From Actinomycetota bacterium (GTDB lineage Bacteria; Actinomycetota; Actinomycetes; Nanopelagicales; Nanopelagicaceae): a DNA stretch of 8,312 bases. The notes under the pieces are model-generated. The model made no database searches. It saw nothing but the letters and a program-made list of their open reading frames with translations, and was not told where the DNA came from. Both the position numbers and the translations under genes were made by a program. Positions 1 through 6,534 of the stretch are shown in pieces; position 1 is the first letter of the stretch; each line of letters begins with the position of its first letter. The stretch lies in assembly GCA_009697555.1 (NCBI GenBank), contig WLQV01000032.1, forward strand, positions 1 to 8,312, given 5' to 3'.

Positions 1-47
1 GAGGGGGCAGAATTAGGGCAGATCCACGGTCACACAGCTGTGGTTAG

Positions 48-52
48 AGGAG
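48..52 (+). promoter_or_regulatory. Ribosome binding site of citA
   Basis: AGGAG lies 8 bases before the GTG at 61. It decides the start codon against the in-frame GTG at 40, which has no purine-rich box at a useful distance. Confidence 0.65.
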
Positions 53-60
53 CGTTAATC

Positions 61-1173
61 GTGTCAGATGATTTCAAGCCAGGGCTAGAAGGCGTTGTTG
101 CATTCGAATCTGAAATTGCTGAACCAGATAAAGAGGGCAGCGCCCTTCGTTACCGCGGCGTCGACATTGATGACTTAGTTGGTCGCGTTTCATTTGGTGA
201 TGTTTGGGGCTTACTCGTTGATGATTCATTCACTCCTGGACTTGCACCAGCAGAAGAGCTAGAAATTCCCATTCACACCGGCGATGTTCGCGCAGATGTG
301 CAAGCAGGTATGGCAATGCTCGCACCACGTTGGGGATTTAAGCCACTTCTTGATATTGATGACAGCGTTGCACGTGACAATCTCGCTCGTGCATCAGCAA
401 TGGCGCTCTCCTATGTTGCGCAATCAGCGCGCGGAACTTCACTTCCAGTAGTTCCACAATCTGAAATTAATAAAGGTAAAACAATTACTGAGCGCATGAT
501 GATTCGTTGGCGCGGGGAACCAGATCCACTTCACGTTCGCGCTATCGATGCTTACTTTGTTTCTGCAGCCGAACATGGAATGAATGCTTCAACATTTACT
601 GCACGTGTTATTGCATCAACTGGCGCTGACGTTGCCGCTGCAATCTCTGGTGCGATCGGTGCGATGTCAGGTCCACTCCATGGTGGTGCACCGTCTCGTG
701 TACTTCACATGATTGAAGATGTTGAGAAGAGCGGCGATGCTCGTGCTTATGTCAAGGGAATTATGGATCGCGGCGAGCGGTTGATGGGATTTGGTCACCG
801 GGTTTATCGCGCAGAAGATCCACGTGCTCGCACGCTGCGTCGCACTGCTCTCGAACTTGGTGCGCCTCGCTATGAAGTAGCGCTCGCACTGGAGAAAGCT
901 GCGCTTGCAGAGTTGCACGAGCGCCATCCAGAGCGGGTATTAGAAACCAACGTTGAGTTCTGGGCTGCGATTGTTCTGGACTTTGCTGAAGTTGATGGAC
1001 CGCTCTTTACTTCGATGTTTACATCGGCCCGTACCGCGGGTTGGTCTGCGCACATTCTTGAGCAAAAGCGCACTGGTCGTTTAGTACGTCCGGCCGCTCG
1101 TTACATTGGAAAAGGACCACACAAGCCAGAAGATGTTGCTGGTTGGAGCGATTCACTTATTCTCAAGAAGTAA
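61..1173 (+). CDS. citA: Citrate synthase 2 (CitA-type)
   Basis: Condenses oxaloacetate and acetyl-CoA to citrate in the cytoplasm, the entry step of the TCA cycle. The 370-residue product matches my memory of mycobacterial CitA nearly end to end. The N-terminus has GLEGVVAFESEIAEPDKEG and ALRYRGVDIDDLV. The family's catalytic residues are visible: H207 in GPLHGGAP, H246 in MGFGHRVYRAEDPRAR and D307 in AIVLDF, with substrate-binding arginines around R324 and R343. I chose the GTG at 61 because AGGAG at 48-52 sits 8 bases upstream and because CitA proteins begin shortly before the DDFxPGLxGVVAF block. The frame is open to the window edge, and a GTG at 40 would add only seven unconserved residues. 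2-methylcitrate synthase activity cannot be excluded by sequence reading, but the CitA-like N-terminal region argues for citrate synthase. Confidence 0.93.
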   Translation: MSDDFKPGLEGVVAFESEIAEPDKEGSALRYRGVDIDDLVGRVSFGDVWGLLVDDSFTPGLAPAEELEIPIHTGDVRADVQAGMAMLAPRWGFKPLLDIDDSVARDNLARASAMALSYVAQSARGTSLPVVPQSEINKGKTITERMMIRWRGEPDPLHVRAIDAYFVSAAEHGMNASTFTARVIASTGADVAAAISGAIGAMSGPLHGGAPSRVLHMIEDVEKSGDARAYVKGIMDRGERLMGFGHRVYRAEDPRARTLRRTALELGAPRYEVALALEKAALAELHERHPERVLETNVEFWAAIVLDFAEVDGPLFTSMFTSARTAGWSAHILEQKRTGRLVRPAARYIGKGPHKPEDVAGWSDSLILKK

Positions 1174-1206
1174 AGCGCTAGTTAAAAAGGCTTTATCTCT
1201 TCGGTA

Positions 1207-1219
1207 GTGATTAAATCAC
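1207..1219. promoter_or_regulatory. 13-bp perfect palindrome before the photolyase start; possible operator and -10 region
   Basis: GTGATT, one central A, then AATCAC form a perfect inverted repeat ending 3 bases before the photolyase ATG. No Shine-Dalgarno sequence precedes that ATG, so translation may be leaderless. TTAAAT at 1211-1216 inside the palindrome would be a -10 element placed exactly 6 bases before the ATG. Its second base is T instead of the usual A, and I see no convincing -35. A dimeric regulator bound here would block both RNA polymerase and the mRNA start. The symmetry is seen directly; promoter and operator roles are inferred. Confidence 0.35.
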
Positions 1220-1222
1220 CTC

Positions 1223-2563
1223 ATGGGTTCGCGCAGTATTTTTTGGTTCCGCAGAGATCTGCGACTAGCTGATAATCCGGCACTCAATGCTGCAATTGCG
1301 GCACATGATGAGATTGTTCCGGTCTTTATTCTCGATCCGAAACTCATCAAGCAGAGTGGTTCAAAACGTCTGGCATATCTTGGTCAATCACTTCGCGCAC
1401 TTGATGCATCACTCAATAATTGCCTCCATGTATTAGTAGGTACGCAGGAAGAAGTACTTACTGAATTAATGAAGCGATACGACGGCGATCAAGTGCACAT
1501 CAGTGAAGAGTTTGAGCCTTATGGAAAGAACCGAGATCTTCGTGTTGAGCAGGCAGGTATTCCATTAATTCGTACTGGAAGTCCTTACGCAATTTCGCCG
1601 GGACGCGTTCGAAAGAGCGATGAGACTCCTTATCGGGTTTACACACCCTTCTTTAATGCTTGGGTGAAACACGGTTGGCGCAAGCCTGCAGATTCACCAA
1701 AAAATATTCCAAGTGTTACGCCACGAAGTGAAGATCGTAATTTTCCAGATTGGGAAATTCCTAAGGAGACAAGTATTTTCGCAGTGGGCGAGAGCGCCGC
1801 ACATGAGCGTTGGCAATGGTTTCAAGAAAATGCACTAGATACTTACGACCAGACTCGAAACCTGGCTGGAATCGATGGCACATCGCGACTGAGTGCACAT
1901 TTAAAGTGGGGCGAAATGCACCCACGCACCTTGTTAGCCGAACTTGGTAGCAATCCGGGTCATGACGTGTTTCGAAAAGAGATTGCTTGGCGAGAATTTT
2001 ATGCCGATGTTTTATTCCATAATCCACATACTGAGAGCGACTACTACGCAGCCAAATATAAAGAGATGCGTTATGACCAACCTGCATCGCAATTTAAGGC
2101 CTGGTGCGAAGGGAAGACTGGTTACCCATTTGTTGATGCTGCGATGCGCCAGTTAGTTCAGGAAGGATGGATGCACAATCGCACCCGAATGGTTGTTGCA
2201 TCATTTCTAGTGAAAGATCTTCACTTGGAGTGGCAACTTGGCGCCGACTTCTTTATGGAACATTTAGTTGACTTCGATGTTGCATCCAATGCACATGGTT
2301 GGCAATGGACTGCTGGCTGCGGCACTGATGCATCGCCTTACTATCGAGTCTTTAACCCAATTGAACAAGGTAAGCGATTTGATGAGATGGGTGATTACAT
2401 AAAGAAGTACATTCCTGAGCTGCGCCATCTGCCGGCTGATCAAATTCACGAGCCGTGGGATGCACCCGAGGGATACAGCCAAGGATATGCCAAGCGCATT
2501 GTTGATCATGCAATTGAAAGAGTGGAATCACTCGAACGTCTGGCTGAAATTAAGGAGAAGTAG
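1223..2563 (+). CDS. phr: Deoxyribodipyrimidine photolyase, class I CPD type
   Basis: Flavoenzyme that uses blue/near-UV light to split cyclobutane pyrimidine dimers in DNA. The 446-residue protein is close to the usual 450-475. The N-terminal antenna domain (about 1-125) starts IFWFRRDLRLADNPAL. The FAD domain (about 200-446) has TSRLSAHLKWGE at 220-231, WREFY at 256-260, GYPFVDAAMRQL at 300-311, WMHNRTRM at 316-323 and HGWQW at 358-362. By eye against E. coli photolyase, lesion-contact residues E253, W256, N319, M323 and W362 and the flavin-facing N356 are all kept. Of the electron-transfer chain, W360 and W337 are present, but the surface Trp position reads Y284. The antenna cofactor cannot be assigned. 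The start is the first ATG, directly before the FWFRRDLR motif. A specialised cryptochrome role is possible, but retention of the active site favours repair. Confidence 0.92.
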   Translation: MGSRSIFWFRRDLRLADNPALNAAIAAHDEIVPVFILDPKLIKQSGSKRLAYLGQSLRALDASLNNCLHVLVGTQEEVLTELMKRYDGDQVHISEEFEPYGKNRDLRVEQAGIPLIRTGSPYAISPGRVRKSDETPYRVYTPFFNAWVKHGWRKPADSPKNIPSVTPRSEDRNFPDWEIPKETSIFAVGESAAHERWQWFQENALDTYDQTRNLAGIDGTSRLSAHLKWGEMHPRTLLAELGSNPGHDVFRKEIAWREFYADVLFHNPHTESDYYAAKYKEMRYDQPASQFKAWCEGKTGYPFVDAAMRQLVQEGWMHNRTRMVVASFLVKDLHLEWQLGADFFMEHLVDFDVASNAHGWQWTAGCGTDASPYYRVFNPIEQGKRFDEMGDYIKKYIPELRHLPADQIHEPWDAPEGYSQGYAKRIVDHAIERVESLERLAEIKEK

Positions 2564-2564
2564 T

Positions 2565-2570
2565 TACACT
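2565..2570 (+). promoter_or_regulatory. Candidate -10 element for a leaderless transcript of the membrane protein
   Basis: TACACT fits the actinobacterial TAnnnT consensus and ends 6 bases before the ATG at 2577, the spacing expected if transcription begins on the A of the start codon. The only nearby purine-rich box, AAGGAG at 2552-2557, is 19 bases from the ATG and inside the photolyase gene, too far for normal ribosome binding. No clear -35 is visible. Confidence 0.4.
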
Positions 2571-2576
2571 TCAAAG

Positions 2577-3575
2577 ATGCATGGTTTAGCACTCTTTATC
2601 TCAGTCTTCCTTGCATCAGCAGTTGAATGTGTCGAAGCGGTCACGATTGTTCTAGCCGCAGGAACCGCTCGACATTGGAAATCAGCGCTCCAAGGAACAC
2701 TTGCCGCCTTCCTTCTACTTGGCGGAATAATTGCACTCGGCGCACCATACATTCCCAATTTACCGATGAATGCACTCCGACTCTTTGTCGGAACTCTGCT
2801 CTTGGTCTTTGGTCTGCAGTGGATTAGAAAAGCAATTTTGCGAAGCAGTGGTTTTAAGGCCCTACATGATGAAGATAAAATTTTTAAAGATGAATTTGAA
2901 GCTGCCAAGAGAGTTGCAGCAGCTGGCCGCTTTGGAGTGGTTGATTGGTATGCATTCACCCTCTCATTCAAGGGAGTTTTACTAGAGGGATTAGAAGTGG
3001 CATTTATTGTTCTTACCTTTGGTTCAATTCAACAGCAGGTGGGCTTAGCTTCATATGCTGCGCTATCGGCAGCGGCAATAGTTGCTGCTGCAGGATTTGC
3101 ACTACGCAAACCTCTAGCGCGCGTACCTGAAAATACCTTGAAATTTATAGTGGGAATTATGTTGACTGCATTCGGTATCTTCTGGGCCGGCGAAGGAGCA
3201 GGTTCAAATTGGCCCGCGAAAGATTTAGCGATTCTGATGAATGCAGCATTCTTACTTGTAATCTCTTACATTTTGATAGTTATGTTGAAATCACGCAAAG
3301 CTAAAGCGAAAGTCAAAATTCCAGCGGTCGTAGATTTTGATGAATTAGATGCGGAAACTGTTTTAGAAGATAGAGGCATTCGCAAAGTACTCCGCGATTT
3401 TTCCTTCTTCTGGTATGACTTTCTCATCGGCGATGATTTAATTGGCACTGCAATAGTTTTAGCTGGGCTGGAAGCGACTTACTTACTGACTCATAGCGGC
3501 ACTAACGCATGGTGGTTAATGCCGATAGCGGTGGCTATCTTGCTTCCAGTAAATCTCTTTCGCGTTACGCGTTAA
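2577..3575 (+). CDS. Multi-pass membrane protein with internal 3-helix duplication, putative cation transporter
   Basis: Uncharacterised inner-membrane protein of 332 residues; it resembles actinobacterial predicted membrane proteins without a known substrate. About nine hydrophobic segments are visible, near 5-28, 38-58, 64-84, 128-150, 155-176, 186-205, 216-236, 286-304 and 311-327. Residues 5-84 and 126-205 are copies of each other. VECVEAVTIVLAAG at 16-29 matches LEGLEVAFIVLTFG at 136-149. The P-x-N-x-L...VG...FGxxW pattern at 63-82 recurs at 184-203. A charged linker (about 89-120) joins the copies, and a second hydrophilic loop (about 238-275) precedes the last helices. Paired ExxE motifs in membrane helices recall the REGLE motif of FTR1 iron permeases and the wider LysE-like transporters, so metal or other cation transport is my inference. 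The ATG at 2577 directly precedes the first helix, 13 bases after the photolyase stop; an upstream in-frame extension would lie inside the photolyase gene. Confidence 0.72.
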   Translation: MHGLALFISVFLASAVECVEAVTIVLAAGTARHWKSALQGTLAAFLLLGGIIALGAPYIPNLPMNALRLFVGTLLLVFGLQWIRKAILRSSGFKALHDEDKIFKDEFEAAKRVAAAGRFGVVDWYAFTLSFKGVLLEGLEVAFIVLTFGSIQQQVGLASYAALSAAAIVAAAGFALRKPLARVPENTLKFIVGIMLTAFGIFWAGEGAGSNWPAKDLAILMNAAFLLVISYILIVMLKSRKAKAKVKIPAVVDFDELDAETVLEDRGIRKVLRDFSFFWYDFLIGDDLIGTAIVLAGLEATYLLTHSGTNAWWLMPIAVAILLPVNLFRVTR

Positions 3576-5020
3576 GAACCAGGACGCTCCACTAAGAAAT
3601 TCTTAAATTGCCATGGATCTTCTTGGTCGTATTCGCGCTTATTCCAATTACGGAAGATGTCTGTACGCGATTGCAATGGATCCCAATCAGATTGAATGGA
3701 GTGGAAGCCACCCCAGTACTTCTCCGCATAGGGAAGTACTTCATACCAGGGCATTTCATCTGGGACTAGTAGACCTTCATCTGGGTGGCTCATCGCCCAA
3801 GCAACAGCGGAATAAACCGCGCTTGCAACTTGAACAGTTGTTGCAGATTGGCCCGGCATTAACTTGCGAGCATCATGGATGGAGAGAAGTGAACCAGTCC
3901 ACCATGATTTGTATGGATGGCCCATAAGTAGAACACCAAGGCGATCTTCGCCATCGATAATCTCATCATTCATGATCCGCTGATCTTTTTGCAGATCCCA
4001 TTGGCGCATCTCTAATTCGCGCAGTGATGCGATTGCAGCATCAGATGGGCAGTATGCGTAATGCACCGTTGGGCGATAGATAGCTTTCTCGCCATCCCAG
4101 ACAGTTAAGTGATCCGAGAGAGTAAATGCTTCACCGTGGCGAACCAAGAGACCAGTTGTCTCTGAATTAGGAACCCATGAGCGAACCCAGGTAGTTGCAC
4201 CGGCACGAGCGAGTGCAATCTGATTACCGGGTCCACCTTCATGCAGATATGCATTTGAAGGAAGAGTCTTCTCATGTGTGCCCCAACCAAGTTCGGCTGG
4301 TGCGATACCTTCTTCGTAGAAGCCTTCAACGCTCCATGTATTAACAAATTCACCGATACGTTTTGGCTTATCTGCAATTTGTGTGTCGCGCTCTGCAATG
4401 TGAATTACCTTGACGCCAAGTTCTTTCGCTAAGAGTGGGAAATTACCGTCAGATAGCGCAGCTTCAGCGCCCTTACCAACTTTGCCCTCTTTGAGACCGA
4501 GAGTTGCAATGTCAACCATCGCCTTTTTAGCTAAGTGTGAAACTAAACCAGGATTTGCACCATGTTCAACAATGACAGTCTTGCCCTTGTTCTTCCACGC
4601 CGCTTTCATTTCGCGAATCTTCATGTGACGCACATAGAGAGTGCGCGACTGCACGGAGCGTTCTGCGCCGCCAGAGTATGGCTCCCACTCTTCAAGGGAG
4701 GTGTTTAAGTAAATAACGCCGTGATCATGGGCCCAACCGATAATGTCATTTGCATCAATGTTCCACGCTAAGTCGAGGAGAAAATCACCTTCGGAGAGAA
4801 AGCGGGAGAGATAAGCATCCATATTTTCGAGCGTTAGCTCGTCTTGCACGTAAGTAGCTCCAGCCTTGATTGCATTAGCTACTCGAGATCTATTGTCACG
4901 CATATCCGCGATCGTGATCTGTTTGGCATCTACGAGATGCTCGATAAGGAGTGGAATTACGCACTGTGAGACTGCGCCTGCTCCTAAAACCAATACCCGA
5001 TTGTGGAATGCTTTACCCAA
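3572..5020 (-). CDS. hss: Homospermidine synthase
   Basis: NAD+-dependent cytoplasmic enzyme that makes sym-homospermidine from two putrescines, or from putrescine and spermidine, by aminobutyl transfer. The 482-residue length matches the bacterial family (about 480). A Rossmann segment VLVLGAGAVSQ (9-19) opens the saccharopine-dehydrogenase-like fold. Family hallmarks follow: HGANPG (153-158), HIAERDTQ (207-214), NTWSVEGF (227-234), PAELGWGT (241-248), VRSW (279-282), YRPTVHYAY (315-323) and a C-terminal DPWQFKNFLVER. Residues I recall as catalytic in the Blastochloris viridis enzyme are kept: E210, W229, E237 and H295, plus N156. The start is a TTG; it is required to include the Rossmann strand and has AGAGGT at 5025-5030 just upstream. 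It is last in the - strand cluster, 74 bases after the diguanylate cyclase. No putrescine-forming genes are in the window, so the diamine must come from elsewhere in the genome or from uptake. Confidence 0.92.
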   Translation of the reverse strand: MGKAFHNRVLVLGAGAVSQCVIPLLIEHLVDAKQITIADMRDNRSRVANAIKAGATYVQDELTLENMDAYLSRFLSEGDFLLDLAWNIDANDIIGWAHDHGVIYLNTSLEEWEPYSGGAERSVQSRTLYVRHMKIREMKAAWKNKGKTVIVEHGANPGLVSHLAKKAMVDIATLGLKEGKVGKGAEAALSDGNFPLLAKELGVKVIHIAERDTQIADKPKRIGEFVNTWSVEGFYEEGIAPAELGWGTHEKTLPSNAYLHEGGPGNQIALARAGATTWVRSWVPNSETTGLLVRHGEAFTLSDHLTVWDGEKAIYRPTVHYAYCPSDAAIASLRELEMRQWDLQKDQRIMNDEIIDGEDRLGVLLMGHPYKSWWTGSLLSIHDARKLMPGQSATTVQVASAVYSAVAWAMSHPDEGLLVPDEMPWYEVLPYAEKYWGGFHSIQSDWDPLQSRTDIFRNWNKREYDQEDPWQFKNFLVERPGS

Positions 5021-5024
5021 TTAG

Positions 5025-5030
5025 ACCTCT
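5025..5030 (-). promoter_or_regulatory. Ribosome binding site supporting the TTG start of homospermidine synthase
   Basis: AGAGGT on the - strand lies 4 bases before the TTG at 5020. No ATG or GTG in frame lies between it and the nucleotide-binding motif, so the TTG is the only start that keeps the first beta strand. Confidence 0.5.
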
Positions 5031-5062
5031 TCTACCTGCCGGGTGAGTTCAGCAAGCGGTTA

Positions 5063-5068
5063 AGCATA
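5063..5068 (-). promoter_or_regulatory. Candidate -10 element upstream of homospermidine synthase
   Basis: TATGCT fits TAnnnT and lies in the 74-base gap after the diguanylate cyclase stop. It would give a leader of about 36 bases. The -35 region is not recognisable, so read-through from the upstream gene is an equally good explanation. Confidence 0.25.
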
Positions 5069-5094
5069 AGGGGCAATTCAGAGGAATCTTTACA

Positions 5095-6471
5095 TCAGAT
5101 TATGACTTCAACGCCTGAACCCTGTCGTTTTGCCCGATACATCGCCTCATCTACCCGTGCCAAAAGGTCTTCGCCGCCATTGTGGCTAACCACACCAATA
5201 CTCACGCCGACGTTAATTAATTGCTTCTGGATTTCAAAGGGATAGGAGAGAGTTGCTCGCAGCGCCAATGCAAACTCTCGTGCATCGCTAATCTCGCCAG
5301 AGTGCAGAAGTGCAAATTCATCGCCACCTAATCGGGCCAGGCAATCACTCTCCGGTGTGATTCGAAGAAAGCGATGCGCAATCGCTCGAAGTAATTCATC
5401 TCCTACTTCATGGCCATACTGATCATTGACCTCTTTGAAACCATCGAGGTCCAACAAAAGTATGGATGAAGTACCAATTCGTGCGCTCTGCTGCAGCTGC
5501 CAGATAAATTCTCGGCGATTGGCCAAGCCAGTCAATTCATCAACTCGCGCCAATTGGCGATCGACACTGGCACTCTCCGCACTCTTGAGTGCAATTGCCA
5601 TTCGCAGAAATCCCAGTAAGAGCGTTATACCAATCGGTGCGATACAGAAGCGTGGGAAGCGCTGCGAATCTAACGCAACTAGCACCAAGAGCGTTGCCGC
5701 AGAGAAAATTGCGAAGGTAATCAGAATTGGTGGAACTACTTCACTGGCCATTAATTTCTCTTGGCGCTGTGCGATTCCTAAGGTAATAAGCAATAAGCCA
5801 AATAACCAACCATCATCAATAATTGAACCAAATTGGTATCGCTTATGGCTGAGCTCCCAAAGAAATGAGAAATCGTTAATAACAAAGAGCACTAGGCCAG
5901 AAATTATTGTGATCGAGCGCTTATTTATGGAAGCTGCCAATAACGATGACGTTCCAATCGTGAGCAAGATTAGGTCAGCGATGGGAAAGAAAATAGCGAA
6001 GAAAGTTGCCACGCTATCGCCTGATGACTTACCAAAGAATGGCTCTATGAGCAGGGCTGCCCCGATTGAACTCAGGCCAGCAGTAACAATGGCAGCATCG
6101 AGAAATTCAGTTGAACTCAACTTTTTAGGCAACCTAATTGATCGAGGCAGGCCAATCACTAAGCAGGGATAGAAGCAGAGGTAAAGGAAATTTGCTACCG
6201 AAAACCAGGCTCGATTGAACTCGAAAAAGAAGGCGAATGAGGCAAGCAGTGATCCGGAGAGCCAGAAAGAGAATCCGAGTAGGAGGGCAGTGAGTGCAGT
6301 GCGATCTATCACTTGGCGATTGCGAAGGAGCAGCAAGCCAATTGCGAGTGCAATTGCGTTATACCCAATTAGATCTACAACGAGCGAAGCATCAGTAATG
6401 AAGAATTTGTAAGTTGCATGGAGAAAGAGGAGAGCGGTTAGAGCAACTTCAACTCTGTGATTCGTTTTCAT
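5095..6471 (-). CDS. Membrane-anchored diguanylate cyclase (GGDEF domain)
   Basis: Predicted to make the second messenger cyclic-di-GMP from two GTP. The 458-residue protein has an N-terminal membrane region of about nine or ten hydrophobic segments (roughly 8-295) that I cannot match to a named sensor family, then a single complete GGDEF domain (about 300-456). Catalytic features are intact: DELTGLANRREF (311-322), LDLDGFKEVNDQYGHEVGDE (340-359) with metal-binding D341 and GTP-contacting N349, and the signature GGDEF at 382-386. The inhibitory-site position five residues before the signature reads P373-E-S-D376 where RxxD is expected, so product feedback at this site is probably lost. No EAL, HD-GYP or PAS domain is present. 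The ATG at 6471 lacks a Shine-Dalgarno sequence; a TACTGT -10 at 6487-6492 could give a leader of about 9 bases. Upstream, 63 bases separate it from the secreted-protein gene. Confidence 0.9.
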   Translation of the reverse strand: MKTNHRVEVALTALLFLHATYKFFITDASLVVDLIGYNAIALAIGLLLLRNRQVIDRTALTALLLGFSFWLSGSLLASFAFFFEFNRAWFSVANFLYLCFYPCLVIGLPRSIRLPKKLSSTEFLDAAIVTAGLSSIGAALLIEPFFGKSSGDSVATFFAIFFPIADLILLTIGTSSLLAASINKRSITIISGLVLFVINDFSFLWELSHKRYQFGSIIDDGWLFGLLLITLGIAQRQEKLMASEVVPPILITFAIFSAATLLVLVALDSQRFPRFCIAPIGITLLLGFLRMAIALKSAESASVDRQLARVDELTGLANRREFIWQLQQSARIGTSSILLLDLDGFKEVNDQYGHEVGDELLRAIAHRFLRITPESDCLARLGGDEFALLHSGEISDAREFALALRATLSYPFEIQKQLINVGVSIGVVSHNGGEDLLARVDEAMYRAKRQGSGVEVII

Positions 6472-6497
6472 GACGAGAACGAGGCAACAGTACTAAG

Positions 6498-6523
6498 GCC
6501 TACCTATTGAATAGGGGTAGCCA
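6498..6523. terminator. Imperfect hairpin in the gap after the secreted-protein gene
   Basis: CCTATT, one G, then AATAGG (6503-6515) form a perfect inverted repeat. It extends through TA/TA and GGC/GCC pairings with small bulges to about 6498-6523. It stands 12 bases past the stop of the secreted-protein gene, so it could terminate or attenuate that - strand transcript before the diguanylate cyclase. No T-run follows on the - strand, and the central loop is too short without opening a pair, so an operator is an alternative. Confidence 0.3.
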
Positions 6524-6534
6524 GAGGTGTGAGC

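Noticed and set aside
33..42. Palindrome CACAGCTGTG upstream of citA as an operator
   Set aside because: A 10-base palindrome next to the window edge with no promoter context; it may lie inside the end of an upstream gene. Not strong enough to call.
40..60. GTG at 40 as the start of citrate synthase
   Set aside because: It adds seven residues not seen in CitA proteins and lacks a ribosome binding site. The GTG at 61 has AGGAG 8 bases upstream.
1171..1195. TAAAGC/GCTTTA inverted repeat as the citA terminator
   Set aside because: Only six mostly A/T pairs around a 13-base loop, with no T-run after it.
2460..2576. N-terminal extension of the membrane protein into the photolyase gene
   Set aside because: The 39 extra codons are an out-of-frame shadow of the conserved photolyase C-terminus. 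The ATG at 2577 starts right at the first membrane helix.
2564..2971. - strand open frame opposite the membrane protein
   Set aside because: Antisense shadow: no recognisable motif and no ribosome binding site, and the + strand frame is well supported.
3561..3574. CGCGTTA-CGCGTTA direct repeat as an attachment site or mobile-element scar
   Set aside because: It encodes the normal end of the membrane protein, and no integrase, transposase or second copy is present.
5426..6172. Long + strand open frame opposite the diguanylate cyclase
   Set aside because: Its 248-residue product is Ser/Arg/Lys/Ile-rich without domain features, while the - strand frame has a full catalytic GGDEF domain and clear membrane helices.
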